Part shown: positions 14,459 to 21,509 of the stretch, one piece after another
Numbering within the stretch: position 1 is the stretch's first letter
Layout: each line of letters begins with the position of its first letter
NCBI GenBank assembly: GCA_023432565.1
Contig: JAEYUL010000005.1
Location: 1 to 27,260 of the forward strand
DNA from: Actinomycetes bacterium
GTDB lineage: Bacteria > Actinomycetota > Actinomycetes > Actinomycetales > Cellulomonadaceae
DNA: 27,260 nt
Reading direction: 5' to 3'
Position numbers and translations under genes: made by a program
Notes under the pieces: generated by a model
The model's input: only the letters and a program-made list of their open reading frames with translations
Told to the model about the DNA's origin: nothing
Databases searched by the model: none

Positions 14459-15772
14459 GTGACGACCGCACCCCAGTCCTCAGCCGCCGACACCGAGACG
14501 AGGAGGACGAGCCCCGCCGACGCGGTGCCTGTGTCGGTGCAGCGCGCGGCGGAGTGGTCGTGGCGCCTCCTGGTGATCGTCGCCGGCCTCGGCTTCGTCG
14601 TCGTGGCCGTCGCCTACCTCAAGCTCGTGGTCGTGCCGGTCGCAGTGGCGCTGCTGCTCGCGGTGCTGCTGGCGCCCCTGACGTCCTGGTTGCAGAGGCG
14701 GTTGCGACTGGGGCGCCTGGCGGCGTCCGGGATCTCGGTCGTCGGCATGGTCGTCTTCGTGCTGGGGCTGCTGGTGCTCGCCGGCCGGTCCGTGGTGCTC
14801 GGCATCAGCCAGCTGTGGGACGAGGCCCAGAAGGGCGTCGACCAGCTCCTGACCTGGCTCGCCGAGGGGCCGCTCAAGCTCTCCACGGAGAACCTCGAGA
14901 AGTGGGTCGAGCAGGGTCGTGAAGCCGTCTCGAACAACAGCGACACGCTGGTCTCGGGCGCGCTGCACGCGACCGTGACCGTCGGGCACGTCCTGGCAGG
15001 CGCGATCATCGCGCTGTTCTGCACGTTCTTCTTCCTGCTCGACGGGCGCACGATCTGGTCGTGGGTGGTCGGCCTCCTGCCGCGCGGCAGCCGCGAGCAC
15101 GTCCACCAGGCCGGGCGCCGCGGGCTCGTGACCCTCGGGGCCTACACCCGCACGCAGATTCTGGTCGCGGCCGTCGACGCGATCGGCATCGGCATCGGCG
15201 CCGCGATCCTGCGGCTGCCGCTGGCGTTCCCGTTGGCGATCCTGGTCTTCCTCGGGTCGTTCATCCCGATCGTCGGCGCCGTCGTCACCGGCTCGGTCGC
15301 GGTGCTCGTCGCGCTCGTGACGCACGGCCCGGTGGCCGCGCTCATCATGCTCGGCGTCGTGCTGGCCGTGCAGCAGATCGAGGGCCACGTCCTGCAGCCG
15401 TTCCTCATGGGCCACGCGGTGTCGCTGCACCCCGTCGCGGTCCTGCTGTCCGTCGCGGCAGGGTCCTTCATCGCGGGGATCCTGGGGGCGCTGTTCGCGG
15501 TCCCGCTCGTCGCCGTGCTCAACACCGTGGTGCTCTACCTGCACGGCCACGACAAGTTCCCGCAGCTGGGCCACGACGACCACGTGCTGGTGCGCCCGCA
15601 CGGCCATCCGGTGCTCGACCGGGAGATCGCGCAGATGGCCGAGGCCGAGCTCGCCGCGCCGACGTCCGGACTCGGCGAGGAGCCGGCCGTCGGGCCCGAC
15701 GAGGGCGCGGCGACCGATCTCGACGACGCACGCTCGAACGACCAGGGCGACGACGGGGGTCGGCAGCGATGA
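14459..15772 (+). CDS. AI-2E family transporter (PerM/TqsA type)
   Basis: Polytopic membrane protein of 437 residues in the AI-2E exporter family (formerly UPF0118). Members include TqsA (autoinducer-2 export), PerM, and sodium/proton antiporters, so the substrate is not predictable from family alone. About eight hydrophobic segments are seen: two or three near the N-terminus (residues 35-105), then a soluble amphipathic stretch (112-160: SQLWDEAQKGVDQLLTWLAE), then the C-terminal bundle with the family motif FLGSFIPIVGAVVTGS and the block VQQIEGHVLQPFLMG. The hydrophilic tail after about residue 375 is His/Glu/Asp-rich. The GTG start has a -10-like hexamer six bases upstream. Its stop overlaps the ilvA start (ATGA), an unusual pairing with a catabolic enzyme that may be accidental to genome organisation. 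Confidence 0.9.
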   Translation: MTTAPQSSAADTETRRTSPADAVPVSVQRAAEWSWRLLVIVAGLGFVVVAVAYLKLVVVPVAVALLLAVLLAPLTSWLQRRLRLGRLAASGISVVGMVVFVLGLLVLAGRSVVLGISQLWDEAQKGVDQLLTWLAEGPLKLSTENLEKWVEQGREAVSNNSDTLVSGALHATVTVGHVLAGAIIALFCTFFFLLDGRTIWSWVVGLLPRGSREHVHQAGRRGLVTLGAYTRTQILVAAVDAIGIGIGAAILRLPLAFPLAILVFLGSFIPIVGAVVTGSVAVLVALVTHGPVAALIMLGVVLAVQQIEGHVLQPFLMGHAVSLHPVAVLLSVAAGSFIAGILGALFAVPLVAVLNTVVLYLHGHDKFPQLGHDDHVLVRPHGHPVLDREIAQMAEAELAAPTSGLGEEPAVGPDEGAATDLDDARSNDQGDDGGRQR

Positions 15773-16968
15773 CCTCCCTGGCCGACGTGCGCCGCGCCGC
15801 GGCGCTGCTGGAGGGAGTCGCCGAACGCACCCCCGTCGAGTCCAGCCGTGCCCTGTCCGAGATCGCCGGGACGCAGGTGCTGCTCAAGTGCGAGAACCTG
15901 CAGCGGGCCGGCTCGTTCAAGATCCGCGGCGCCTACGTGCGCATGGCGGGACTGTCCGACGACGAGCGCGCGCGGGGCGTGGTCGCGGCGAGCGCCGGCA
16001 ACCACGCCCAGGGCGTGGCGCTCGCGGCGCGCCTGCTGGGGATCGACGCGCTCGTGTTCATGCCGACCGACGCGGCGCTGCCCAAGATCGCGGCGACGCG
16101 CGAGTACGGCGCGCGGGTCGAGCTCGTCGGGAGCAGCGTCGACGAGGCGCTGGTGCACGCCCGCGAGCACGCCGAGCGCACCGGGTCGGTCCTCATCCAC
16201 CCGTTCGACCACCCCGACGTCGTGGCCGGCCAGGGCACCATCGCGCTCGAGATCGCCGAGCAGGTCCCGGACGTGGCGACCGTCATCGTGCCCGTCGGCG
16301 GCGGAGGGCTCGCGGCGGGCGTCGTCGCGACGCTGGCCGAGCTGCGGCCCGACGTGCACGTCGTCGGCGTGCAGGCCGCGCACGCCGCGGCGTATCCCGC
16401 CTCGCTCGCCCTCGGGCGCCCGACGCCCGCGCCCGAGCTGCGCACCATGGCCGACGGCATCGCCGTCGGTGTGCCGGGCGCGGTGCCGTTCGACGTGCTG
16501 GCACGCGCCGGGACCGAGGTGCGCACGGTCTCGGAGGAGGACCTGTCCCGCGCGCTGCTGCTCGTCGCGGAGCGCGCCAAGCTGCTCGTCGAGCCCTCGG
16601 GAGCGGCGGCCGTCGCCGCGCTCATGGCGGCACCGGGACAGTTCGAGGGGCCCGTCGTGGCGATCCTGTCCGGGGGAAACATCGACCCGCAGGTGCTGCT
16701 GCGCGTCGTGCGGCACGGCCTCGCGTCGGCCGGGCGGTTCCTGTGGCTGCACGTGCGCATCGACGACCGTCCCGGAGCGCTCGCGGACCTGCTGGGCGAC
16801 CTGGCGAAGACGGGCGCGAACGTCATGCACGTGTCCCACGTGCGCACGCAGGTCGAGCTCGCGGTCGACGAGGTCGCGATCGAGGTCCAGGTCGAGACGA
16901 AGGGGCCCGACCACTGCGCCGCGGTCATGCACGCCCTGCGCGTGGCCGGCTACCGCCTGACGGACTGA
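15769..16968 (+). CDS. ilvA: Threonine ammonia-lyase (threonine dehydratase)
   Basis: PLP enzyme converting L-threonine to 2-oxobutanoate and ammonia, either the first step of isoleucine synthesis or threonine catabolism. The 399-residue protein has the PLP lysine in GSFKIRGA (Lys51), the substrate loop SAGNHAQG (75-82), the phosphate-binding glycine loop VGGGGLAAG (176-184) and EPSGAAAVAAL in the C-terminal part of the catalytic domain. A single C-terminal ACT-like domain (about 322-399: LHVRIDDRPGALADLLGDL) makes it the ~400-residue form found in Actinobacteria and Bacillus, not the ~510-residue E. coli IlvA with two ACT-like repeats. Regulation by isoleucine or valine is likely but not readable. 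The ATG overlaps the AI-2E family stop (ATGA). A strong hairpin follows the gene. Confidence 0.93.
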   Translation: MTSLADVRRAAALLEGVAERTPVESSRALSEIAGTQVLLKCENLQRAGSFKIRGAYVRMAGLSDDERARGVVAASAGNHAQGVALAARLLGIDALVFMPTDAALPKIAATREYGARVELVGSSVDEALVHAREHAERTGSVLIHPFDHPDVVAGQGTIALEIAEQVPDVATVIVPVGGGGLAAGVVATLAELRPDVHVVGVQAAHAAAYPASLALGRPTPAPELRTMADGIAVGVPGAVPFDVLARAGTEVRTVSEEDLSRALLLVAERAKLLVEPSGAAAVAALMAAPGQFEGPVVAILSGGNIDPQVLLRVVRHGLASAGRFLWLHVRIDDRPGALADLLGDLAKTGANVMHVSHVRTQVELAVDEVAIEVQVETKGPDHCAAVMHALRVAGYRLTD

Positions 16969-16978
16969 CGTTCGACGA

Positions 16979-17015
16979 CGAAGGGCGCCGCCGCGTGGTG
17001 CGGTGGCGCCCTTCG
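16979..17015. terminator. Bidirectional terminator between ilvA and greA
   Basis: CGAAGGGCGCC and its complement GGCGCCCTTCG form a perfect 11-bp stem (16979-16989 with 17005-17015) around a GC-rich loop that can pair further. It lies 10 bases after the ilvA stop and 44 bases beyond the greA stop on the other strand, so it serves both convergent genes. Confidence 0.85.
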
Positions 17016-17059
17016 TCCAGGCGGTCCGGCAGCGCGTGCTGCCTCGGTCGCGGTGCCTG

Positions 17060-17545
17060 TCAGCCCTCGAACGGCTTGGCGTCGAGGATCTTGACCTCGA
17101 TCTCGCGGCCGTTGGGCGCCAGGTACGTCGTCGTGTCGCCCACGGACCGGCCGCTGATGGCGGCGCCGAGCGGGGACGTGGGGGAGAAGACCTGGATGCC
17201 GGTGGTCCCGGCCATCTCGCGCGAGCCCAGGAGGAAGACCTCCTCGTCGCCCGCGACGAGCGCGGTCACGACCATGCCGGGCTCGACCACGCCGTCGTCG
17301 GGCGGCGTGCCGATCTGCACGTTGCGGAGCTTGGTCTCGAGCTCGCGGATCCGGGCCTCGTTCTTCCCCTGCTCCTCACGCGCTGCGTGGTACCCGCCGT
17401 TCTCCTTGAGGTCGCCCTCGTCGCGAGCGGCGGCGATGCGCTGCGTGATCTCCTCACGCCGCGGGCCCTTGAGGTCCTCGAGCTCGGCCGTGAGGCGGTC
17501 GTAGGCCTCCTGCGTCAGCCAGGTGGCGGCAGTGGTGTCGGTCAC
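17060..17545 (-). CDS. greA: Transcription elongation factor GreA
   Basis: GreA enters the RNA polymerase secondary channel and stimulates cleavage of backtracked RNA, rescuing stalled complexes. The 161-residue protein has the N-terminal antiparallel coiled coil with the acidic tip region ARDEGDLKENGGYHAAREEQ, then LRNVQIG, and a C-terminal FKBP-like domain with EVFLLGSRE and SPLGAAISGRSVGD, which is the conserved SPLG..L.G..VGD block. The GTG at 17545 has AAGGAG five bases upstream. Upstream there is a long untranslated stretch with hairpins, described separately. The gene order greA, DUF4307, mca matches M. tuberculosis Rv1080c-Rv1082. It is convergent with ilvA and shares a terminator with it. 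Confidence 0.95.
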   Translation of the reverse strand: MTDTTAATWLTQEAYDRLTAELEDLKGPRREEITQRIAAARDEGDLKENGGYHAAREEQGKNEARIRELETKLRNVQIGTPPDDGVVEPGMVVTALVAGDEEVFLLGSREMAGTTGIQVFSPTSPLGAAISGRSVGDTTTYLAPNGREIEVKILDAKPFEG

Positions 17546-17724
17546 GATCGCTCCTTCGTGCTTCGTGTGTCGTCTCGCGTGGGCGTCGGGCCCGCTGCGG
17601 CGGGGGCCGCGGGCGTGCCGGACACCGTTGTCAGGACGGGTGTCGCCTTTCCCTACCAGGTCGCGTCGACCGTCGGATGCCGACGGTTGCGGTCGGCGGG
17701 GCGGCGTGCGAAACGACCAGGATA
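17546..17724 (-). promoter_or_regulatory. Long structured greA leader with candidate -10
   Basis: The ~275-base gap between greA and DUF4307 holds no gene. On the minus strand TATCCT (17724 down to 17719) is a good -10 hexamer, which would give a leader of about 165 bases. Within it are a perfect 8-bp stem with a three-base loop (ACCGTCGG-ATG-CCGACGGT on the plus strand, 17669-17687) and a weaker GCCCGC/GCGGGC hairpin (17590-17614). In E. coli the greA leader also contains a terminator that yields the GraL small RNA; whether this leader does likewise is inference. The remaining bases up to 17819 show nothing clear. Confidence 0.4.
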
Positions 17725-17819
17725 GCAACCTGGCCTCGTGTCCGGGATCCCGCACGGATGCGGCCGACGACCGCCAGAGGACCGGTGGTGACGGGCGGTG
17801 ACCGGTCGGAGGCGGCCGG

Positions 17820-18239
17820 TCAGGGGGCGTCGTCGACCAGCTCGCAGCCGGACACGGTGCCCGAGACCGCGAGCTCGGAGGTGGGGATGACGACGGTCAC
17901 CCGCTGGATGCGCGCCCCCGGGTCGATCTGCACGGTCTTGACCCCGACCTCGGCGTACGACTGCGACAGGCCCCGGACCCGGCACGTGGCCGTCGCGTCC
18001 GGGTCCTTCGTGACCTCGAAGGTCACGGCGATCGTGTCCGGGCCGCGCACCGAGAAGCCGATGTCCTTCCAGAGGACGGGGTCGCGCAGGGCGCCGATCC
18101 CGACCCAGGCCACGACCACCGCCGCCACGAGCGCCGACAGCACGACCGTGACGAGCCACGGCACGCGCGAGCGCTCCTCCGGGTCCGGTCCGTACCGGCC
18201 GGCGGGCGGCGTCGCGCTCGTGGCGGGTGTGCTCCCCAC
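17820..18239 (-). CDS. DUF4307 single-pass membrane protein
   Basis: Actinobacterial protein of unknown function, 139 residues. A short Pro/Ser/Thr-rich cytoplasmic N-terminus ending in GRYGPDPEERSR is followed by one membrane helix (about residues 27-49, VPWLVTVVLSALVAAVVVAW) and an extracytoplasmic beta-rich domain with the conserved block VTFEVTKDPDATATCRV and an exposed cysteine near the C-terminus (VSGCELVDD). This layout matches the DUF4307 family and the M. tuberculosis gene Rv1081c, which also lies between greA and mca. The GTG at 18239 has AGGAGG seven bases upstream; longer in-frame starts have none. The two conserved cysteines could form a disulfide outside the cell. It is divergent from mca. 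Confidence 0.85.
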   Translation of the reverse strand: MGSTPATSATPPAGRYGPDPEERSRVPWLVTVVLSALVAAVVVAWVGIGALRDPVLWKDIGFSVRGPDTIAVTFEVTKDPDATATCRVRGLSQSYAEVGVKTVQIDPGARIQRVTVVIPTSELAVSGTVSGCELVDDAP

Positions 18240-18424
18240 GGGGCTTCCTCCTGGTCGTCGTCCCGGAGTGGCGTCCCGGGCCGTCCTGCTCGTCGTGTCG
18301 TGCTCGTCGTGCCTCACGCCGGGCCGCTCTCGCGGCCTGGTGCCACCGGCGGACCTGCGCGTGCGGCGGGCACCGCTCGCGGTCCGCTGGGTGGCGCCGT
18401 GCCTGCGGTGTCGGCGCCGTGCGC

Positions 18425-18430
18425 GATCAT
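18425..18430 (+). promoter_or_regulatory. -10 box for leaderless mca
   Basis: GATCAT matches four of six bases of TATAAT and ends six bases before the GTG at 18437, the same spacing seen at ndh, the CE7 esterase and the AI-2E family gene. No -35 element is clear. Confidence 0.4.
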
Positions 18431-18436
18431 TGTCCC

Positions 18437-19375
18437 GTGTCCGAGCAGCCCGCCGTGCCACGGCGACCCCAGAACACGTCACACGAGCCCTTGCGGCTGA
18501 TGGCGGTCCACGCCCACCCCGACGACGAGTCCAGCAAGGGCGCGGCCACGACCGCACGCTACGCCGCGGAGGGTGTGGAGGTCCTCGTCGTGACCTGCAC
18601 CGGTGGCGAGCGAGGCGACGTCCTCAACCCGCACTACGGGCCCGCGCCCGCCGGCGTCGAGGAGATGCGCGAGGTGCGTCGCGCCGAGATGGCCGCGGCC
18701 GCGGCCGCGCTCGGCGTGCAGCAGCGCTGGCTCGGCTTCGTCGACTCGGGCCTGCCCGAGGGGGACCCGCTGCCCCCGCTGCCGGACGGCTGCTTCGCGC
18801 TCGTCCCGCTCGAGGAGGCCAGCGCCCCGCTCGTGCAGGTCGTCCGCGAGTTCCGGCCCCACGTGATGACCACGTACGACCCGACGGGCGGCTACCCGCA
18901 CCCGGACCACGTGATGTGCCACCGCGTGTCGGTCGAGGCGTTCGCGGCCGCGGGGGACCCGGAGCGCTACGTCGGCCACGGCGAGCCCTGGGCGCCGCTC
19001 AAGCTGTACTACAACCACGGCTTCTCTCTCGCTCGGCTGCGCGCGGTCCACGACGCGATCGTCGAGGCGGGCGGCGAGTCGCCCTTCGGTGACTGGATCG
19101 ACTCCCGGCAGGCGCGCGAGATCCCCGAGCGTGAGGTCACGACGCGGATCGAGTGCGCGCAGTACTTCGACCAGCGGGACGCCGCGCTGCGCGCGCACGC
19201 CACGCAGATCGACCCCGAGGGCTTCTTCTTCGCGGTGCCGCGTGAGATCGAGCTGGCGCAGTGGACCACCGAGGAGTTCGAGCTCGCCGAGTCGCGTGTT
19301 CCCGTCAGCCTGCCGGAGACGGACCTCTTCGCCGGGATCCGGCCGCTGGGCCAGGGTGTGGAGGCGCTGCGATGA
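18437..19375 (+). CDS. mca: Mycothiol S-conjugate amidase Mca
   Basis: Mca is a zinc amidase of the PIG-L/LmbE fold that cleaves mycothiol S-conjugates into a mercapturic acid (exported) and GlcN-Ins (recycled), detoxifying electrophiles and antibiotics. The 312-residue protein has the zinc motif HAHPDDESSKGA (His27, Asp30), the conserved TCTGGERGDVLNP block and the third ligand region GGYPHPDHVMCH (His155-His158). The block FDQRDAALRAHATQIDP is shared with MshB and Mca. Length and the FFFAVP segment favour Mca over the deacetylase MshB. The GTG at 18437 follows a -10-like hexamer by six bases; ATG at 18500 is an alternative start. The stop overlaps the next gene (ATGA), so mca leads a three-gene operon. 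Its presence implies a mycothiol-producing actinobacterium. Confidence 0.93.
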   Translation: MSEQPAVPRRPQNTSHEPLRLMAVHAHPDDESSKGAATTARYAAEGVEVLVVTCTGGERGDVLNPHYGPAPAGVEEMREVRRAEMAAAAAALGVQQRWLGFVDSGLPEGDPLPPLPDGCFALVPLEEASAPLVQVVREFRPHVMTTYDPTGGYPHPDHVMCHRVSVEAFAAAGDPERYVGHGEPWAPLKLYYNHGFSLARLRAVHDAIVEAGGESPFGDWIDSRQAREIPEREVTTRIECAQYFDQRDAALRAHATQIDPEGFFFAVPREIELAQWTTEEFELAESRVPVSLPETDLFAGIRPLGQGVEALR

Positions 19376-19650
19376 CGACTCTTGTGCTCGCGCTGTCGGC
19401 GACCCCGAGCCCCGCGGTCGAGTCGACGTCCGGCGGGTCGCCGGGGTTCATCGGCTTCGTCGTGACGTTCGCGCTCGCGCTCGCGGCCGCCGGCCTGTTC
19501 CTGTCGCTCACGCGGCAGCTGCGGCGCGTGGACCGGCGCGCGCAGCAGCTGGGCCTGGACGACGAGGAGGCGGCGGGCGCCGGTGCGTCCGGCGCGTCTG
19601 CGGCCGCCGACGAGCCCAGCGGCGGGGAGCAGGGCAGGGCCACGCCGTGA
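19372..19650 (+). CDS. Small single-pass membrane protein in the mca operon
   Basis: A 92-residue protein of unknown function. The N-terminus MTTLVLALSATPSPA is followed by a membrane helix at about residues 26-46 (FIGFVVTFALALAAAGLFLS), a basic stretch LTRQLRRVDRRAQQLG and an Ala/Gly/Glu-rich disordered tail. A small membrane protein with similar layout follows mca in mycobacteria (Rv1083), so this is a conserved companion, not a spurious frame. Both ends overlap neighbours (ATGA with mca, GTGA with the nitrilase), giving tight coupling. It could tether or position Mca or the nitrilase at the membrane, for example near an exporter of mercapturic acids, but this is speculation. Confidence 0.8.
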   Translation: MTTLVLALSATPSPAVESTSGGSPGFIGFVVTFALALAAAGLFLSLTRQLRRVDRRAQQLGLDDEEAAGAGASGASAAADEPSGGEQGRATP

Positions 19651-20480
19651 CGTCGGGGCGGCAGCCGCCCGTGCGTCCCGCGGTGCGGGTCACGGTCGCC
19701 CAGGTCGAGGTCGGCGACGACCCGACGGCGAACATCGTCGTCGCCCGGGGAGCCTTCGACGAGGCGCGGCGTACGCACGCCCACCTGCTCGTCCTGCCGG
19801 AGTACGCCTCGGCGTTCGACCGCCGTGGCGTGTCAGCGGCCCATGCGCAGCCGCTCGACGGCCCGTTCGTCTCCGCGCTGAGGGAGCGTGCGGCGGCCAC
19901 CGGGGTCGCAGTGCTGGCCGGGGTCACCCTGCCGGGGGACGAGCACGACGCACGAGCGACCAACGCGGTCGTCGCCGTCGACGCCGCGGGCGACGTCGCC
20001 GGGGTCTACCGCAAGGTGCACCTGTACGACGCGTTCGGCTCACGCGAGTCGGACCGGCTGCGGCCGGGCCCCCCGGACGCCGAGCCGCTCGTCCTGGAGG
20101 TCGCAGGGCTGCGGTTCGGGGTGCTCACGTGCTACGACCTGCGCTTCCCGGAGTCCGCGCGCCGGCTCGTGGACGCGGGGGCGGACGTGCTCGTCGTGCC
20201 GGCCGCGTGGGCCGACGGGGACCTCAAGGCCATGCACTGGCGCACGCTGGCGCTCGCACGGGCGATCGAGAACACCGTGGTCGTCGTGGCGGTCGGGATG
20301 GCGGGCACGGGCGTGGTCGGGCGCTCGCTCGTCGTCGGCCCCGACGGCGTGGTCGGGCTCGAGCTGGACGAGCGGGCCGCGATCCGCACGGTCGACCTGG
20401 ACCCTGAGCAGCTGCACGGCGTCCGCGAGACGAACCCGTCGCTCGCCAACCGCCGCTACGCGGTGGTGCCCCGCGGCTGA
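19647..20480 (+). CDS. Carbon-nitrogen hydrolase (Nit1/YbeM-like, nitrilase superfamily)
   Basis: Nitrilase-superfamily amidase of 277 residues with the complete Glu-Lys-Cys triad: Glu52 in VLPEYAS, Lys123 in YRKVHLYDAF and Cys162 in LTCYDLRFPES. The combination KVHLYDAF...ESD and CYDLRFPE is, to my knowledge, the pattern of the Nit1/YbeM group, which hydrolyses deaminated glutathione, rather than of true nitrilases or omega-amidase Nit2. Actinobacteria with Mca normally make mycothiol, not glutathione, so the natural substrate is unclear. The GTG overlaps the preceding stop (GTGA), making it the third gene of the mca operon. It is cytoplasmic, with no signal peptide. The gene is followed by a 14-bp tandem repeat. 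Confidence 0.88.
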   Translation: MTSGRQPPVRPAVRVTVAQVEVGDDPTANIVVARGAFDEARRTHAHLLVLPEYASAFDRRGVSAAHAQPLDGPFVSALRERAAATGVAVLAGVTLPGDEHDARATNAVVAVDAAGDVAGVYRKVHLYDAFGSRESDRLRPGPPDAEPLVLEVAGLRFGVLTCYDLRFPESARRLVDAGADVLVVPAAWADGDLKAMHWRTLALARAIENTVVVVAVGMAGTGVVGRSLVVGPDGVVGLELDERAAIRTVDLDPEQLHGVRETNPSLANRRYAVVPRG

Positions 20481-20494
20481 CGCGGTCGCCGGCC

Positions 20495-20592
20495 CGGGAA
20501 GGTCAGCGCGGGAAGGTCGGCGGGGGAAGGTCAGCGCGGGCAGATCGGCGGGGGAAGGTTGGCGTGGGAAGGTCAGCGCGGGCAGGTCAGCG
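20495..20592. repeat. Seven-copy 14-bp tandem repeat
   Basis: Seven exact-length units of consensus CGGGAAGGTCAGCG run head to tail from 20495 to 20592, each differing from the consensus by zero to three bases (variants include GGGGAAGGTTGGCG and CGGGCAGATCGGCG). The array fills the gap between the nitrilase and haemolysin III genes. Its last unit overlaps the haemolysin III stop codon and last base of the frame. A 14-bp period is not a codon multiple. No spacer-like sequence is present. Confidence 0.95.
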
Positions 20593-21348
20593 CAGCACGT
20601 ACGTCGCGATCGACACCGCGATGTAGTGGCACGCGAACGCCGCCACCGTGAACGCGTGGAAGATCTCGTGGAAGCCGAAGTACCGCGGGCTCGGGTTCGG
20701 CTTCTTGAGCCCGTACACGATCGCGCCCGCGGTGTAGAGCAGGCCCCCGGCGATCACGAGCCACAGGATCGCCGGCCCGCCTGAGCGGTAGAACTGCGGC
20801 AGGAACGCCACCGCGACCCAGCCGAGAGCCAGGTAGATGGGCACGTACACCCACCGCGGCGCGCCGAGCCAGAAGATGCGCGCCAGCAGCCCGACGAGGG
20901 CGCCGCTCCAGACGATGAGGAGCAGGACGCGTGCGGTGCCCTCGGGCAGCAGCAGGACGGACAGCGGTGTGTAGGTCCCGGCGATGATGAGGAAGATGTT
21001 GGTGTGGTCCATGCGGCGCAGCACCCCCGCCACCCGGGGCGACCACGTGCCGCGGTGGTAGATCGCGCTGGTGCCGAACAGCATCACCGCGGACAGCCCG
21101 AACACGACGTTGGACCACCGAGCCGCCGCCGTGGGGGACAGGGCCACGAGCACGACGGCCGCGGCCAGCACGAACGGGGACACCCCGGCGTGGATCCATC
21201 CCCGCAGCAGGGGCTTGACGGTGGCGGCGACGTGCTCGACCGCACGGCTGACGCTGATGCTGATCTCCTCCCGGAGCGGCGTGTCCTGCGTGGACGGTAG
21301 CCCGCGCCGCTGTGGACCGGTTCCGCTGCCTGCCGGAGTCGTCGTCAT
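20587..21348 (-). CDS. Haemolysin III / PAQR family membrane protein
   Basis: Seven-helix membrane protein of 253 residues in the HlyIII/PAQR (YqfA) family, relatives of adiponectin receptors and now thought to be zinc-dependent lipid hydrolases or membrane-fluidity sensors; a true haemolytic role is unlikely. The metal-site residues are present: SAIYHRGTW (Ser94, His98), MDHTNIF (Asp114) and HEIFHAFTVAAFACHY (His227, His231). A hydrophilic N-terminus of about 50 residues precedes the first helix. The ATG at 21348 has GAGGT just upstream, and a large palindrome lies 22 bases before it. M. tuberculosis has a haemolysin III gene (Rv1085c) next to its short-chain prenyltransferase, matching this divergent pair. 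The stop codon lies inside a 14-bp tandem repeat. Confidence 0.92.
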   Translation of the reverse strand: MTTTPAGSGTGPQRRGLPSTQDTPLREEISISVSRAVEHVAATVKPLLRGWIHAGVSPFVLAAAVVLVALSPTAAARWSNVVFGLSAVMLFGTSAIYHRGTWSPRVAGVLRRMDHTNIFLIIAGTYTPLSVLLLPEGTARVLLLIVWSGALVGLLARIFWLGAPRWVYVPIYLALGWVAVAFLPQFYRSGGPAILWLVIAGGLLYTAGAIVYGLKKPNPSPRYFGFHEIFHAFTVAAFACHYIAVSIATYVLR

Positions 21349-21369
21349 GCTACCTCGCGTGCTCGATCA

Positions 21370-21402
21370 ACTTACGTAGCCGTAGGTTACGGCACCGTAA
21401 GT
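21370..21402. promoter_or_regulatory. 33-bp nested palindrome between haemolysin III and uppS
   Basis: Two perfect inverted repeats share one centre at 21386: the inner GCCGTA-GGT-TACGGC (21379-21393) and the outer ACTTACG...CGTAAGT (21370-21376 with 21396-21402). Thirteen of fifteen base pairs are symmetric across the core. It sits 22 bases ahead of the haemolysin III start and about 108 bases ahead of uppS. The form suits a TetR-type operator bound by one or two dimers. The local AT content is clearly higher than in the flanks. Confidence 0.65.
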
Positions 21403-21509
21403 CGGGGTGTCGACCGTGGCGGTCGTGAGTTGCTCCGTGCAGCCGGTCCGGCGAGTACGGTGGACCGGGCGGGCAACGAGCCCCACCCGGAGCCTGGAGG
21501 ATTGCGCGA

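Noticed and set aside
18287..18311. Direct repeat TGCTCGTCGTG, two copies 14 bases apart, between DUF4307 and mca
   Set aside because: Only two copies of a low-complexity CGT-rich string, with no relation to a promoter element; likely chance in this composition.
20495..20592. CRISPR array
   Set aside because: The 14-bp units are contiguous with no spacers and no cas gene is near.
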